Below, one piece after another: positions 1 through 6,161 of a stretch of 6,856 nt of DNA (within the stretch, counting starts at the first letter, position 1; every line of letters starts with the position of its first letter). Source of the stretch: JAWVZB01 sp033722375. Its GTDB lineage: Bacteria > Actinomycetota > Nitriliruptoria > Nitriliruptorales > Nitriliruptoraceae. The DNA is taken from positions 1-6,856 of the forward strand of contig JAWVZB010000136.1 in the NCBI GenBank assembly GCA_033722375.1. Direction: 5' to 3'. Under the pieces are notes generated by a model, which saw nothing but the letters and a program-made list of their open reading frames with translations, did not search any database and had not been told where the DNA came from. Position numbers and translations under genes: made by a program.

Positions 1-1
1 C

Positions 2-118
2 GGATCGATCCTCTGGGGCATGGCCTTCGAGGGGTTCCGTCCCGACCGTTGGGACCTCATCGGCGGCGCGATCTGTCTCGTCGGGATGGCCGTCATCATG
101 TACGCGCCTCGCCCGTGA
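2..118 (+). CDS. UPF0060 (YnfA-like) small membrane protein, C-terminal fragment
   Basis: This is the last 38 codons plus TGA of a gene that begins before the window. The readable tail contains WGMAFEGFRPDRWDL, then a hydrophobic stretch (IGGAICLVGMAVIMY) and the ending APRP. This matches the C-terminal hallmark of UPF0060/YnfA proteins: an acidic-aromatic loop with RPDRWD, followed by the last transmembrane helix and a short tail. The family consists of inner-membrane proteins of about 105-110 residues with four helices, related in topology to small multidrug-resistance transporters. Their function is not firmly established. The N-terminal two thirds are missing, so integrity cannot be judged. 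The gene converges on the GAF-ANTAR gene with only 7 bases between the stop codons. Family assignment is fairly sure; function is not. Confidence 0.8.
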   Translation, partial: GSILWGMAFEGFRPDRWDLIGGAICLVGMAVIMYAPRP

Positions 119-122
119 GGCG
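105..122. terminator. Short inverted repeat over the YnfA-like stop codon, possible terminator
   Basis: CGCCTC (105-110) and GAGGCG (117-122) are perfect 6-base arms around a 6-base loop, and the right arm includes the stop codon of the upstream gene. The hairpin lies at the meeting point of two convergent genes, so it could slow polymerase from either side. There is no T-tract, and a 6-base GC-rich stem is common by chance in DNA this rich in G and C, so the call is weak. Confidence 0.25.
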
Positions 123-125
123 GGA

Positions 126-833
126 CTAGGCGGGGACCTCGCCGGATTCGGCGATGTCCTGGGCGATGTCGCGGAGCTTGACGTTGCGATCGTTCGACAG
201 TCGTCTCAGCCGATCGAAAGCCTGCTGGCCGCTGAGGTGCTCGCGCTCCATCAGGACGCCTTTGGCCTGACCGATGATGTCGCGTGACTCGAGGGCACGC
301 TGCAGCCCCGCATCACTGATGGCGGCTTTCATGGCCACCGCGGCGTGCGAGGCGAACACCTGCGCCAGCGCTTGCGAGTGGCGGTCGAACCCGTTGGCCT
401 CTTCCGCGTAGAGGTTGAGCGCGCCGAGCGTGTCCTCGGCGATGAAGAGCCGCAGGCCGATCATCGAGCGCCATCCCAGCTCGCTGATCTTCCGCTGCCA
501 GTCGGGCCAGCGCTCGTCGGCGTCGATGTGGTCCATGACGATGGTCTCGTGTGAGCGCATCGCGGTGAGGCACGGGCCCTCGCCGGTCGCGTACTGCGCG
601 TGGTCGGCGAGCATCGCTCTCCGGCTGGTGGAGGCCGGGGTGATGATCCGGTCGCGTTGGGTCATCATCAGGGTGGCGCCGCGACAGTGCTCGATGTAGC
701 CCTCTGCGAGGTCGACCACCTTCTGGAGGGTGCTGTCGAGGCTGTCGGTCTCGGCGAGCTCCCGGGCGATGGTGGCGACACGGAGGAGCGCCTCCTCCTC
801 GCCGCTGATCTGCTCCCCAGATTCCTCAGTCAT
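126..833 (-). CDS. GAF and ANTAR domain protein, putative RNA-binding transcription antitermination regulator
   Basis: The 235-residue protein has a GAF sensor domain at about residues 34-170, including the typical GEGPCL motif at 84-89. A C-terminal ANTAR domain lies at about 176-231 and contains RDIIGQAKGVLMERE and an AFDRLRRLSNDRNVKLRDIA-type helix. ANTAR domains bind paired small RNA hairpins and prevent transcription termination. GAF domains bind small ligands or respond to redox state. This GAF-ANTAR layout is very common in actinobacteria and lacks the phosphoacceptor receiver domain found in AmiR/NasT relatives, so the signal is probably a ligand or redox change. ATG at 831-833 is the natural start; a purine-rich stretch (GGAG then GGGGG) lies 8-18 bases upstream. 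The gene appears monocistronic, with its own promoter at 858-887. The RNA target and the ligand cannot be read from this sequence. Confidence 0.9.
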   Translation of the reverse strand: MTEESGEQISGEEEALLRVATIARELAETDSLDSTLQKVVDLAEGYIEHCRGATLMMTQRDRIITPASTSRRAMLADHAQYATGEGPCLTAMRSHETIVMDHIDADERWPDWQRKISELGWRSMIGLRLFIAEDTLGALNLYAEEANGFDRHSQALAQVFASHAAVAMKAAISDAGLQRALESRDIIGQAKGVLMEREHLSGQQAFDRLRRLSNDRNVKLRDIAQDIAESGEVPA

Positions 834-857
834 GTTCCAGCCCCCTGCTCCTCTGAG

Positions 858-887
858 GTGTTACTGGGCGCGTCCCCGACATGTCAA
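858..887 (-). promoter_or_regulatory. Predicted promoter of the GAF-ANTAR gene
   Basis: On the minus strand a perfect TTGACA -35 box (887 down to 882) is followed after 18 bases by TAACAC (863 down to 858), a partial -10 with three of six consensus bases. The -10 lies about 25 bases before the ATG, giving a short leader that still holds the purine-rich ribosome site. The perfect 8-base palindrome GACATGTC (878-885) overlaps the -35 box and could be an operator. The -35 is convincing; the -10 is weak. Confidence 0.45.
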
Positions 888-970
888 ACGTCCCGCAGTT
901 CAAGGTAGACAACCGCCACGGCAACCTCGCAAGCGGGGTGTGGCGCGCAGCACGAACGGAGCCTCAGACC

Positions 971-1411
971 TCACCCTGGGTGGCAGGGAAGGTGCTTGAC
1001 ACCGAATTCGGACCAGCCGGCATCGGTCTCGCGCCACTGCCGGATGACCCAGGTGCCGTCACCTTCCGGGGTGAAGGCGGTCCGGAACGCCCCGCCGGGG
1101 TAGTCGAAGCGGAAGTCGATCTGCCCGCCGTCCACCCGGCCGAACCCCGGCGCTCAGGACGAGGCCCCGAACGTGTCCATCAGGACCATCAGATAGCGCT
1201 GCTCGTCACTGTCGGTCGGGGCGATGTGGGCGACGGCCACGTAGGGATCGTCGGTGAGCGGGGTGACGGTGCTCGGGTGGAACGTCACCCGCAGCCACGC
1301 GTCGCCGAGCACCCGCTCGACCGTGACCGCCTGTTCCAGGGGACGTTCGAGCACGGTGCCGACCAGCTCCCAGCGGCCGATCAGGCCCGAGAAGAAGTCG
1401 CCCATCGCCAT
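971..1411 (-). pseudogene. DUF1579-like protein interrupted by an in-frame TGA
   Basis: From ATG at 1409-1411 the frame encodes 85 residues (MAMGDFFSGLIGRWELVG..., through YLMVLMDTFGASS), then meets TGA at 1154-1156. In exactly the same frame, 60 more codons follow with no other stop until TGA at 971-973. They read APGFGRVDGGQIDFRFDYPGG, AFRTAFTPEGDGTW and IRQWRE...GVKHL. Both halves match the DUF1579-like pattern. The N half has the GRWE motif, the mid-domain ST-TPLTDDPY and the DTFG strand. The C half has the FDYPGG-F strand and the closing W-aromatic-K strands. Full length would be about 145 residues, normal for these lipocalin-like beta-barrel proteins, whose function is unknown. Only the 85-residue product should be made, lacking roughly 40% of the barrel. 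The gene follows the OsmC stop by 12 bases, so the two probably share a transcript. A sequence error or a rare recoding event is the alternative to a real nonsense mutation. Confidence 0.75.
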
Positions 1412-1423
1412 CTACCGCGCTCT

Positions 1424-1924
1424 CTACGGAACGTCCACGTCGACCTCGACGGGGACGGCGCGCTTGATCCCGTCGCACACCGGACAGTGCGCCGCCCCGC
1501 GCCGCGCGATCTCCTCCAGACGCCCGTCGTCGGCGTCGCCGGCGATGCGAACGCGCACGCTCATCGACATGGGCCCGACCGGCACGTCGTCGGCCAACCG
1601 CAGGATCCCGTGATCGTCCGACTCGCTGTCGACCTCCACCACGAGCTCTGACAGTTCGACCTCGTCGCGAGCGGCCTCCATCCCGATGAGTGTGGCCACG
1701 CAGGACGCCACGGCTGCCCGGAGCAACCACCCCGGTGAGGCGTGCTCGGCTTCGCCACCCACGCTCTTCGGCATGTCGGTGACGACCGTTGCGTCGCCTT
1801 CCACGGTCACCCGGAGTGCGTCGCCGAGTGTCGCGGTCGCAAGTGAGTCGGTGTAGCGGGCCTTCTCGGGGTTGTCGGCGAGGTAGCCGATGACGCCGTC
1901 GATGGACTCCTTGATGGATGCCAC
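1424..1924 (-). CDS. OsmC/Ohr family peroxiredoxin
   Basis: This OsmC-fold protein probably reduces organic hydroperoxides with a cysteine pair, using lipoyl or other dithiol reductants in the cytoplasm. Counting from the upstream GTG at 1930, Cys77 sits in ASCVATLIGM at the start of the central helix, and Cys149 lies in the AHCPVCDGIK motif with a further Cys152. The first two match the peroxidatic and resolving cysteines of OsmC. Length (166-168 residues) is normal for the family's longer form. Two in-frame GTG codons lie at 1930-1928 and 1924-1922. The AGGAG at 1936-1932 is one base from the first but seven from the second, so the second is preferred. The DUF1579-like gene follows 12 bases after the stop. 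The gene is divergent from the first DUF1801 gene. The substrate is not determined; YhfA-like OsmC subfamilies are an alternative. Confidence 0.88.
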   Translation of the reverse strand: MASIKESIDGVIGYLADNPEKARYTDSLATATLGDALRVTVEGDATVVTDMPKSVGGEAEHASPGWLLRAAVASCVATLIGMEAARDEVELSELVVEVDSESDDHGILRLADDVPVGPMSMSVRVRIAGDADDGRLEEIARRGAAHCPVCDGIKRAVPVEVDVDVP

Positions 1925-1931
1925 GGTCACG

Positions 1932-1936
1932 CTCCT
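1932..1936 (-). promoter_or_regulatory. Ribosome binding site that decides the OsmC start
   Basis: The minus strand reads AGGAG C GTG ACC GTG GCA. A full AGGAG is followed one base later by a first GTG and seven bases later by a second. A one-base spacer is too short for initiation while seven is optimal, so the second GTG (1924-1922) is the likely start, removing two residues from the longest reading frame. Confidence 0.6.
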
Positions 1937-1987
1937 GAACGATCCGGTGGCACCCTAGTCTCGCGCGGATGACGACCCAGGGGGACG

Positions 1988-2013
1988 ACACTCCGAGGGG
2001 TGTTGGTGTCACC
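1988..2013. promoter_or_regulatory. Operator-like repeats in the OsmC/DUF1801 divergent region
   Basis: The roughly 110 bases between the divergent starts must hold both promoters. Within them ACACTCC (1988-1994) and GGGGTGT (1997-2003) form a near-perfect dyad with a 2-base centre and one mismatch. The half-site GGTGT recurs at 1999-2003 and 2005-2009, and GGTGTCACC (2005-2013) is a second small palindrome. Such overlapping repeats suggest a repressor or activator site for one or both directions. No convincing -35/-10 pair was found on either strand, so the assignment rests on the repeats and their position alone. Confidence 0.3.
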
Positions 2014-2033
2014 TCCACGGTCAGGAGGATCGG

Positions 2034-2435
2034 ATGAGCGGCACTCACGACGGAGCCACGCCTTCTGAGCTCATCGATCACAGGATCGCCGAGCTCGGGG
2101 ACTGGCGGGGCGAGACGCTTGCCCGAGTGCGTGCGCTGATCCACGACGCGGAGCCGGACGTGGTCGAGACGGTCAAGTGGCGCAAGCCATCGAACCCCGC
2201 GGGTGTCCCGGTCTGGGAACTCGACGGGATCATCTGCACGGGCGAGACATACAGGGACAAGGTCAAGATCACCTTCGTGCAGGGCGCCGCCCTGGACGAC
2301 CCCGCCGGGGTGTTCAACGCGAGCCTGACCGCGGGCACGAGACGTGCGATCGACCTGCACGAGGGCGACGAACTGGACGAGGACGCGTTCAAACAGCTCG
2401 TGACCGCGGCAGCGGCGCACAACGCGAGCGGTTGA
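2034..2435 (+). CDS. DUF1801 domain protein (first of two)
   Basis: The 133-residue soluble protein carries the DUF1801 (YdhG-like) signature. An N-terminal helix pair is followed by VVETVKWRKPS (43-53), where W-K-P is the family hallmark. Next come a beta strand with YRDKVKITFVQGAAL (73-87) and the closing motif RRAIDLHEGDELDE (103-116) before a final helix. DUF1801 has a frataxin-like alpha/beta fold. One Bacillus member has been proposed as an iron chaperone, but most members have no known role. The ATG at 2034 is well supported by AGGAGG at 2023-2028 with a 5-base spacer, which makes it the likely first gene of the plus-strand cluster. The DoxX-like gene follows after 21 bases. A second DUF1801 gene lies further downstream; the two share the W-P, VK(I/L)TF-x-GA-L and EGD(E/D)LD motifs but are otherwise diverged, so they are paralogues rather than a recent duplication. 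Confidence 0.85.
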   Translation: MSGTHDGATPSELIDHRIAELGDWRGETLARVRALIHDAEPDVVETVKWRKPSNPAGVPVWELDGIICTGETYRDKVKITFVQGAALDDPAGVFNASLTAGTRRAIDLHEGDELDEDAFKQLVTAAAAHNASG

Positions 2436-2456
2436 CGGACCAGAACAGGAGCGACG

Positions 2457-2912
2457 ATGGCGACCTCGGGCAACGGCCTGCTGCGAACGGCTGGTCGATG
2501 GCTGTTGGGCGTGGCGCTCGCTGGTGTCGGCGTCACGCACCTCACCACGGCCCGTGAGGAGTTCCAGGCCCAGGTCCCGGCGTGGATGCCGGTCGATGCG
2601 GATCTGGTCGTGGTCGCCTCGGGCGTGATCGAGGTGGCGCTCGGGGCGGCGCTGGTGGTCGACCGGCGTCACCGCGAGGCGATCGGCTGGCTGACGGCCG
2701 GGTTCTTCGTGGCGATCTTCCCCGGGAACGTCGCCCAGTACGTGGAGGGCACCGACGCCTTCGGCCTGGACACCGACCGCGCCCGCCTGACGAGGCTGTT
2801 CTTCCAACCGGTGCTGGTCGCCTGGGCGTTGTGGTCGACCGGGGCGTGGCGTGCGTGGCGGCGCTCGCGCGGCGAGCATGACACGGCCGGGAGTCGATCG
2901 CGTGATGAGTGA
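2457..2912 (+). CDS. DoxX-like four-helix integral membrane protein
   Basis: This 151-residue protein has four hydrophobic segments at about 14-29, 48-67, 77-93 and 113-133. It ends in a basic, charged cytoplasmic tail (WRAWRRSRGEHDTAGSRSRDE). The pattern of GVTHL after helix 1, the EVALGAAL helix 2, FPGNVAQY after helix 3 and the FFQPVLVAWALW helix 4 is typical of the DoxX-like superfamily. DoxX relatives take part in thiosulfate:quinone oxidation in archaea and in a mycobacterial membrane oxidoreductase complex with SodA and SseA. Members like this one are mostly uncharacterised. AGGAG at 2447-2451, five bases before ATG, supports the start. The gene sits 21 bases after a DUF1801 gene, and its stop overlaps the start of another, so the three are almost certainly co-transcribed. 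No cysteine is present, so direct thiol chemistry is unlikely. Confidence 0.8.
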   Translation: MATSGNGLLRTAGRWLLGVALAGVGVTHLTTAREEFQAQVPAWMPVDADLVVVASGVIEVALGAALVVDRRHREAIGWLTAGFFVAIFPGNVAQYVEGTDAFGLDTDRARLTRLFFQPVLVAWALWSTGAWRAWRRSRGEHDTAGSRSRDE

Positions 2913-3339
2913 TAGCAACGGGGGGCAGAAGTCGGATGGCCCCCGGCTATTGGCTGGCGGCAACCCCCAGATCCCCAAGGGCGACGGCGACGGGCCCGTG
3001 CAGGCCTACATCGCAGCGATGCCGGGCTGGAAGTCCGAGGTGGGCCGTCACCTCGATGCCCTGGTCGAAGACGCGGTGCCGGGTGTCGTGAAGGCGGTCC
3101 GGTGGAACCAGCCCATGTACGGGATCGAGGGTCAGGGGTACTTCGCGGCCTTCCGATGCTTCACCAACTACGTCAAGCTCACGTTCTTCCGCGGGGCTGA
3201 GCTCACCCCGGTGCCTCCAGTCGACTTCAAGAGCCCGGACGAGAAGGCGTTCCACGTCCAGGAGGGCGACGACCTCGACGACGAGCAGCTGCGAAGCTGG
3301 TTCGAACAGGCCGCCGCGCTCCCTGGCTGGACGCCGTAG
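2905..3339 (+). CDS. DUF1801 domain protein (second), overlapping the DoxX stop
   Basis: The 144-residue soluble protein shows DUF1801 features: PVQAYIAAMPGWKSEVGRHLDALV helices (about 31-54), VKAVRWNQPMYG (62-73), NYVKLTFFRGAEL (88-100) and FHVQEGDDLDDEQL (116-129). A low-complexity, Gly-rich lead of about 30 residues precedes the domain. The frame is open back to GTG 2851, inside the DoxX gene, but the domain does not need that part. GTG 2902 or ATG 2905 fits better: GGGAG at 2889-2893 is 8 and 11 bases away respectively, and ATG 2905 overlaps the DoxX TGA (2910-2912) by 8 bases, suggesting translational coupling. Function is unknown, as for most of the family; an iron-binding frataxin-like role is only a possibility. 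Compared with the first DUF1801, the W-N-Q-P-M-Y-G form is closer to the common family consensus. Confidence 0.85.
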   Translation: MSDSNGGQKSDGPRLLAGGNPQIPKGDGDGPVQAYIAAMPGWKSEVGRHLDALVEDAVPGVVKAVRWNQPMYGIEGQGYFAAFRCFTNYVKLTFFRGAELTPVPPVDFKSPDEKAFHVQEGDDLDDEQLRSWFEQAAALPGWTP

Positions 3340-3352
3340 GCCACCCGCTATG

Positions 3353-3366
3353 GCGTGCCGCGTGCC
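3353..3366 (+). repeat. Tandem 7-base repeat upstream of the LAL regulator
   Basis: GCGTGCC occurs twice back to back (3353-3359, 3360-3366), 51-64 bases before the GTG of the large regulator, in the 77-base gap after the DUF1801 gene. A further small dyad, GTCCG (3389-3393) and CGGAC (3401-3405), lies next to the ribosome site. These could be activator or autoregulatory sites, or chance in GC-rich DNA. No clear promoter was found in this gap, so the regulator may also be read through from the upstream cluster. Confidence 0.3.
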
Positions 3367-3416
3367 AGAATGGTCTGGGATGGCGGGGGTCCGGCCACGG
3401 CGGACAGGGGCGGTAG

Positions 3417-6035
3417 GTGGACACGAGGGTCGTCGAGCGGGGTCCGGTGTTCGACGTGCTCGAGCAAGCGGTCGAGTCTGCCGTGGAGGGACGGGGGAGC
3501 CTGACCTTCCTGGCGGGTGAGGCCGGCATCGGCAAGACCACGGTCGTGACCACCTTCGTGCGCCAGCACCGCAGCGATCTCCGCACGCTCGTGGGGGCCT
3601 GCGACCCGTTGACCACGCCCCGCCCGCTGGGTCCGCTGCGCGACATGGCGGACGCCGACCCAGAAGTGGCCGAGCTGTTCGACGGTCGGCCGCGCCACGA
3701 GCTGTTCGCCGGACTCCTGAACCAGATCTCAGTCCCTGGTCGCCCCGCCTTGGTGGTGGTCGAGGACGTTCACTGGGCCGACGCTGCCACCCTCGACCTG
3801 CTGCGGTTCGTGGGACGGCGGGCAGGCAGAACCCACGCGGTGGTCGTGGCCACCTACCGGTCGGACGAGATCGGCATGGAACATCCCCTGCGCGCGATCC
3901 TCGGCGACCTCGCCACCTTCCCCCCGGTCCGGCGACACAGCTTGTCGCCGCTCTCCCGGGACGGGGTCGCCGCGCTGGCCGAGGAGGCCGACCTCGAGGC
4001 GCACGTCGACGTGGACGAGCTGCACCGGCGGACCGGCGGGAACCCGTTCTTCGTCACCGAGGTCCTCGCCGACCCGGGCGGCGGTCTGCCCGACAACGTC
4101 CGCGACGCCGTGCTCGCACGTCGCAATCGGCTGCCCGACGGGGCACGGGAAGTGCTCGATGCCGTGTCGGTGGTTCCCGGCGTGGTGGAGCCGGCGCTGC
4201 TCGAGGAGATCGCGTCCCCTGACCCGGCGGACGTGGATGCCTGCATCACGTCGGGCATGCTGCGAGCCGGTGAGCGGGGCGAGCTGACGTTCCGGCACGA
4301 GCTGGCCCGGCTGGCCGTCGAGAGCGCGGTGCCCCCGGCACGTCGCATCGGGTTTCACGCCAGCACCATGCGTGCCCTGATCGACGGCCGTGTCCCCAAC
4401 TCCGCCCCTGCCCGCATCGTCCACCACGCCGACGCTGCTGGCGAGGCCGGCGTGGTGCTCGATCATGCCCCGGAGGCTGCCGAGCTGGCGACCGAGCGGG
4501 GCGCCTACCGCGAGGCCTACGACCAGCTCGCTCGTGCCCTGCAGTACGCCGAGGGGCTGCCCGACGCCGAACGTGCTGAACTGCTCGACCGGTTCTCCAT
4601 CGCATCGAGCGGCGTCGGTGACGCCGAGGCGGCAGTGTCTGCCGCCGAGGAGGCTCTGGAGCTGCACCGCCGAGGCGACGACGAGTTGGCGATCGGCGCG
4701 GCGCTGAGGCGGCGAGGTACAGCCCGATGGGAAGCGGGGAGAGGTCCCGAAGGGCACGCCGACGTCCGCGACGCCGTCGAACTGCTGACGCCGTTGGGTG
4801 AGACGGAGGAGCTCGCGACCGCGCTGGCCAGCGCGGTGACGCTGGCGATGCTCGCCCGCGACTACGACACCGCACTGGACCTGGGCCCCTCGGCGATCGC
4901 GCTTGCCGAGCGGCTCGATGCACGATCCGCCCTGTCGCGGACGCTGAACAGCCTCGGCGCGACCGAGATCCTCACCGGACGCTACGACGAGGGCGAGCGC
5001 CACCTCCTTCGGAGCATCGAGGTCGCTCGCGAGGCCGGGGATCCGATGTCGGAGGCCGTCGCCCTGTCCAACCTCGGCTCGGGTTTCGGGGAGGTCCGTG
5101 TCTACGACCGTGCCGAGCGCTACCTCGGAGAGGCCATCGAGTTCGCCGCCGCACACGACCTCGACGGCACGGTCCACTACGCCAGCTCCTGGCTCGCGCG
5201 GGTTTGCCTCGAGACCGGACGGTGGGAACGTGCGGCCGAGCTCGTAGCGGCGGTGCCGGGGGAGACCGCAGGGATGGCGACGTTCATCACCATCACCGCC
5301 CTGACCGTGCTCGGCCGGCTCCGCGCTCGCCGGGGCGACCCAGGGGTGGACGAGCCACTCGACCGGGCGTGGGAGCTGGCGGTGCAGACCGATGACCTCC
5401 AACGGTTGTGGCCCGTGGCCGCAGCACGCGCCGAGGCTGCGCTCCTGGAGGGCCGCGAGCAAGCGGTCGCCCCCGCGGTGTCGGACACCTTCGCGGTGGC
5501 GGTCGAGATCGGCCACCCGTGGGCGATCGGGGAGCTGGGTCTCTTGCTGTGGCAGGTCGGTGAGCTGGACGGGGCGGGGCGTGACGCGGTCGCGGGAAGT
5601 GCGGCCGAGCCCTACCGCCTCCACGTGTCCGGCCAGGTCGAGGCCGCCGCGGACGCGTGGGCGGCGCTCGGTTGCCCCTACGAGCGTGCCGACGCACTGA
5701 GCGACGGGGACGAGGACCAGCAGCGGCGGGCGCTCGAGATCCTCGACGACCTCGGGGCGGGCCCAGCGGCCGCGCGGCTGCGGCAGCGGATGCGGGGTGC
5801 CGGCGTCCGCTCGATCCCGCGCGGCCCCCGCCCCGCCACCGCCGAACATCCCGAGGGGCTGACCCCCCGGGAGGCAGAGGTCCTCGACCTGGTGGCTGAG
5901 GGCATGACCAACGCCGAGATCGCCGAGCAGCTCTTCATCAGCGAGAAGACCGTCGGCCACCACGTGTCATCGGTCCTGGGCAAGCTCGGGGTCGACTCCC
6001 GCCACGACGCCGCGCGGTACGTGGCGGGGCGCTGA
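3417..6035 (+). CDS. LAL-type (large ATP-binding LuxR family) transcriptional regulator
   Basis: The 872-residue protein has the MalT/LAL architecture. The N-terminal AAA/NTPase domain has Walker A GEAGIGKTT (34-42) and Walker B ALVVVEDVHWAD (111-122). The GGNPFF motif (207-212), common after the helical lid, follows. The long middle (about 350-780) is built of repeated Ala/Leu/Glu-rich helices of TPR type, for example LGATEILTGRYDEGERHLLRSI. The C-terminal LuxR/GerE helix-turn-helix (815-872) begins LTPREAEVLDLVAEG and carries NAEIAEQLFISEKTVGHHVSS. These proteins are signal-responsive activators: ATP and an inducer promote oligomerisation and the HTH binds DNA. The inducer and targets are unknown here. 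The GTG at 3417 is preceded by AGGGG six bases away. Length is typical for the family (about 850-1000). All catalytic motifs look intact. Operator-like repeats lie just downstream, before the DUF4242 gene, a possible target. Confidence 0.92.
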   Translation: MDTRVVERGPVFDVLEQAVESAVEGRGSLTFLAGEAGIGKTTVVTTFVRQHRSDLRTLVGACDPLTTPRPLGPLRDMADADPEVAELFDGRPRHELFAGLLNQISVPGRPALVVVEDVHWADAATLDLLRFVGRRAGRTHAVVVATYRSDEIGMEHPLRAILGDLATFPPVRRHSLSPLSRDGVAALAEEADLEAHVDVDELHRRTGGNPFFVTEVLADPGGGLPDNVRDAVLARRNRLPDGAREVLDAVSVVPGVVEPALLEEIASPDPADVDACITSGMLRAGERGELTFRHELARLAVESAVPPARRIGFHASTMRALIDGRVPNSAPARIVHHADAAGEAGVVLDHAPEAAELATERGAYREAYDQLARALQYAEGLPDAERAELLDRFSIASSGVGDAEAAVSAAEEALELHRRGDDELAIGAALRRRGTARWEAGRGPEGHADVRDAVELLTPLGETEELATALASAVTLAMLARDYDTALDLGPSAIALAERLDARSALSRTLNSLGATEILTGRYDEGERHLLRSIEVAREAGDPMSEAVALSNLGSGFGEVRVYDRAERYLGEAIEFAAAHDLDGTVHYASSWLARVCLETGRWERAAELVAAVPGETAGMATFITITALTVLGRLRARRGDPGVDEPLDRAWELAVQTDDLQRLWPVAAARAEAALLEGREQAVAPAVSDTFAVAVEIGHPWAIGELGLLLWQVGELDGAGRDAVAGSAAEPYRLHVSGQVEAAADAWAALGCPYERADALSDGDEDQQRRALEILDDLGAGPAAARLRQRMRGAGVRSIPRGPRPATAEHPEGLTPREAEVLDLVAEGMTNAEIAEQLFISEKTVGHHVSSVLGKLGVDSRHDAARYVAGR

Positions 6036-6064
6036 CCCCTCTCCATCTCGGCGTTCGAACGGCG

Positions 6065-6105
6065 TAGGGAGCGGGTTGCCAAGATAGGGAGCAGTTCCCC
6101 ATATC
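6065..6105 (+). promoter_or_regulatory. Candidate promoter and operator of the DUF4242 gene
   Basis: In the 126-base gap after the regulator gene, TAGGGAGC occurs at 6065-6072 and again at 6085-6092, exactly 20 bases apart (about two helical turns). The second copy is part of an imperfect 23-base dyad (6083-6105, centre 6094) with GATA and TATC ends and 8 of 11 matching pairs. TTGCCA (6076-6081) is a good -35 box, and CATATC (6100-6105), 18 bases on, is a weak -10. The dyad would cover the spacer and -10. A start near 6112 would leave a leader of about 50 bases containing a small ACGGA/TCCGT hairpin (6110-6124). The spacing suggests cooperative binding, perhaps by the neighbouring LuxR-type regulator, but that is inference. 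Confidence 0.35.
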
Positions 6106-6161
6106 GGCCACGGAGACGATCCGTAGCGTCCCTTCGGTTGCGAATCTGCACGGAGAGTGTC

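Noticed and set aside
1120..1156. Selenocysteine insertion at the TGA of the DUF1579-like gene
   Set aside because: The downstream hairpin has only a 4-base stem, too short and too close to the TGA for a bacterial SECIS. The family has no Cys or redox site at this position that I know of.
881..1651. A 256-codon plus-strand frame opposite the DUF1579-like and OsmC genes
   Set aside because: It runs antisense to recognisable protein families and has no ribosome site or family features.
2851..2904. Upstream GTG start for the second DUF1801 gene
   Set aside because: It would add 18 Arg/Ala-rich residues encoded inside the DoxX gene, without a ribosome site or family support.
1206..2978. A 590-codon open frame on the minus strand across the OsmC, DUF1801 and DoxX genes
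   Set aside because: It crosses several well-supported genes and intergenic control regions, and its translation is an Arg/Gly-rich low-complexity string.
3729..5963. A 744-codon open frame on the minus strand opposite the LAL gene
   Set aside because: It is a shadow caused by the high-GC codon use of the real gene. Its translation is rich in Arg, Gly, Val and Gln without any domain, while the plus strand has clear Walker and HTH motifs.
6052..6064. LexA/SOS box suggested by the palindrome CGTTCGAACG
   Set aside because: The actinobacterial box needs TCGAAC, four bases, then GTTCGA. Only one half-site is present in either orientation, and the palindrome itself is a short TTCGAA core.
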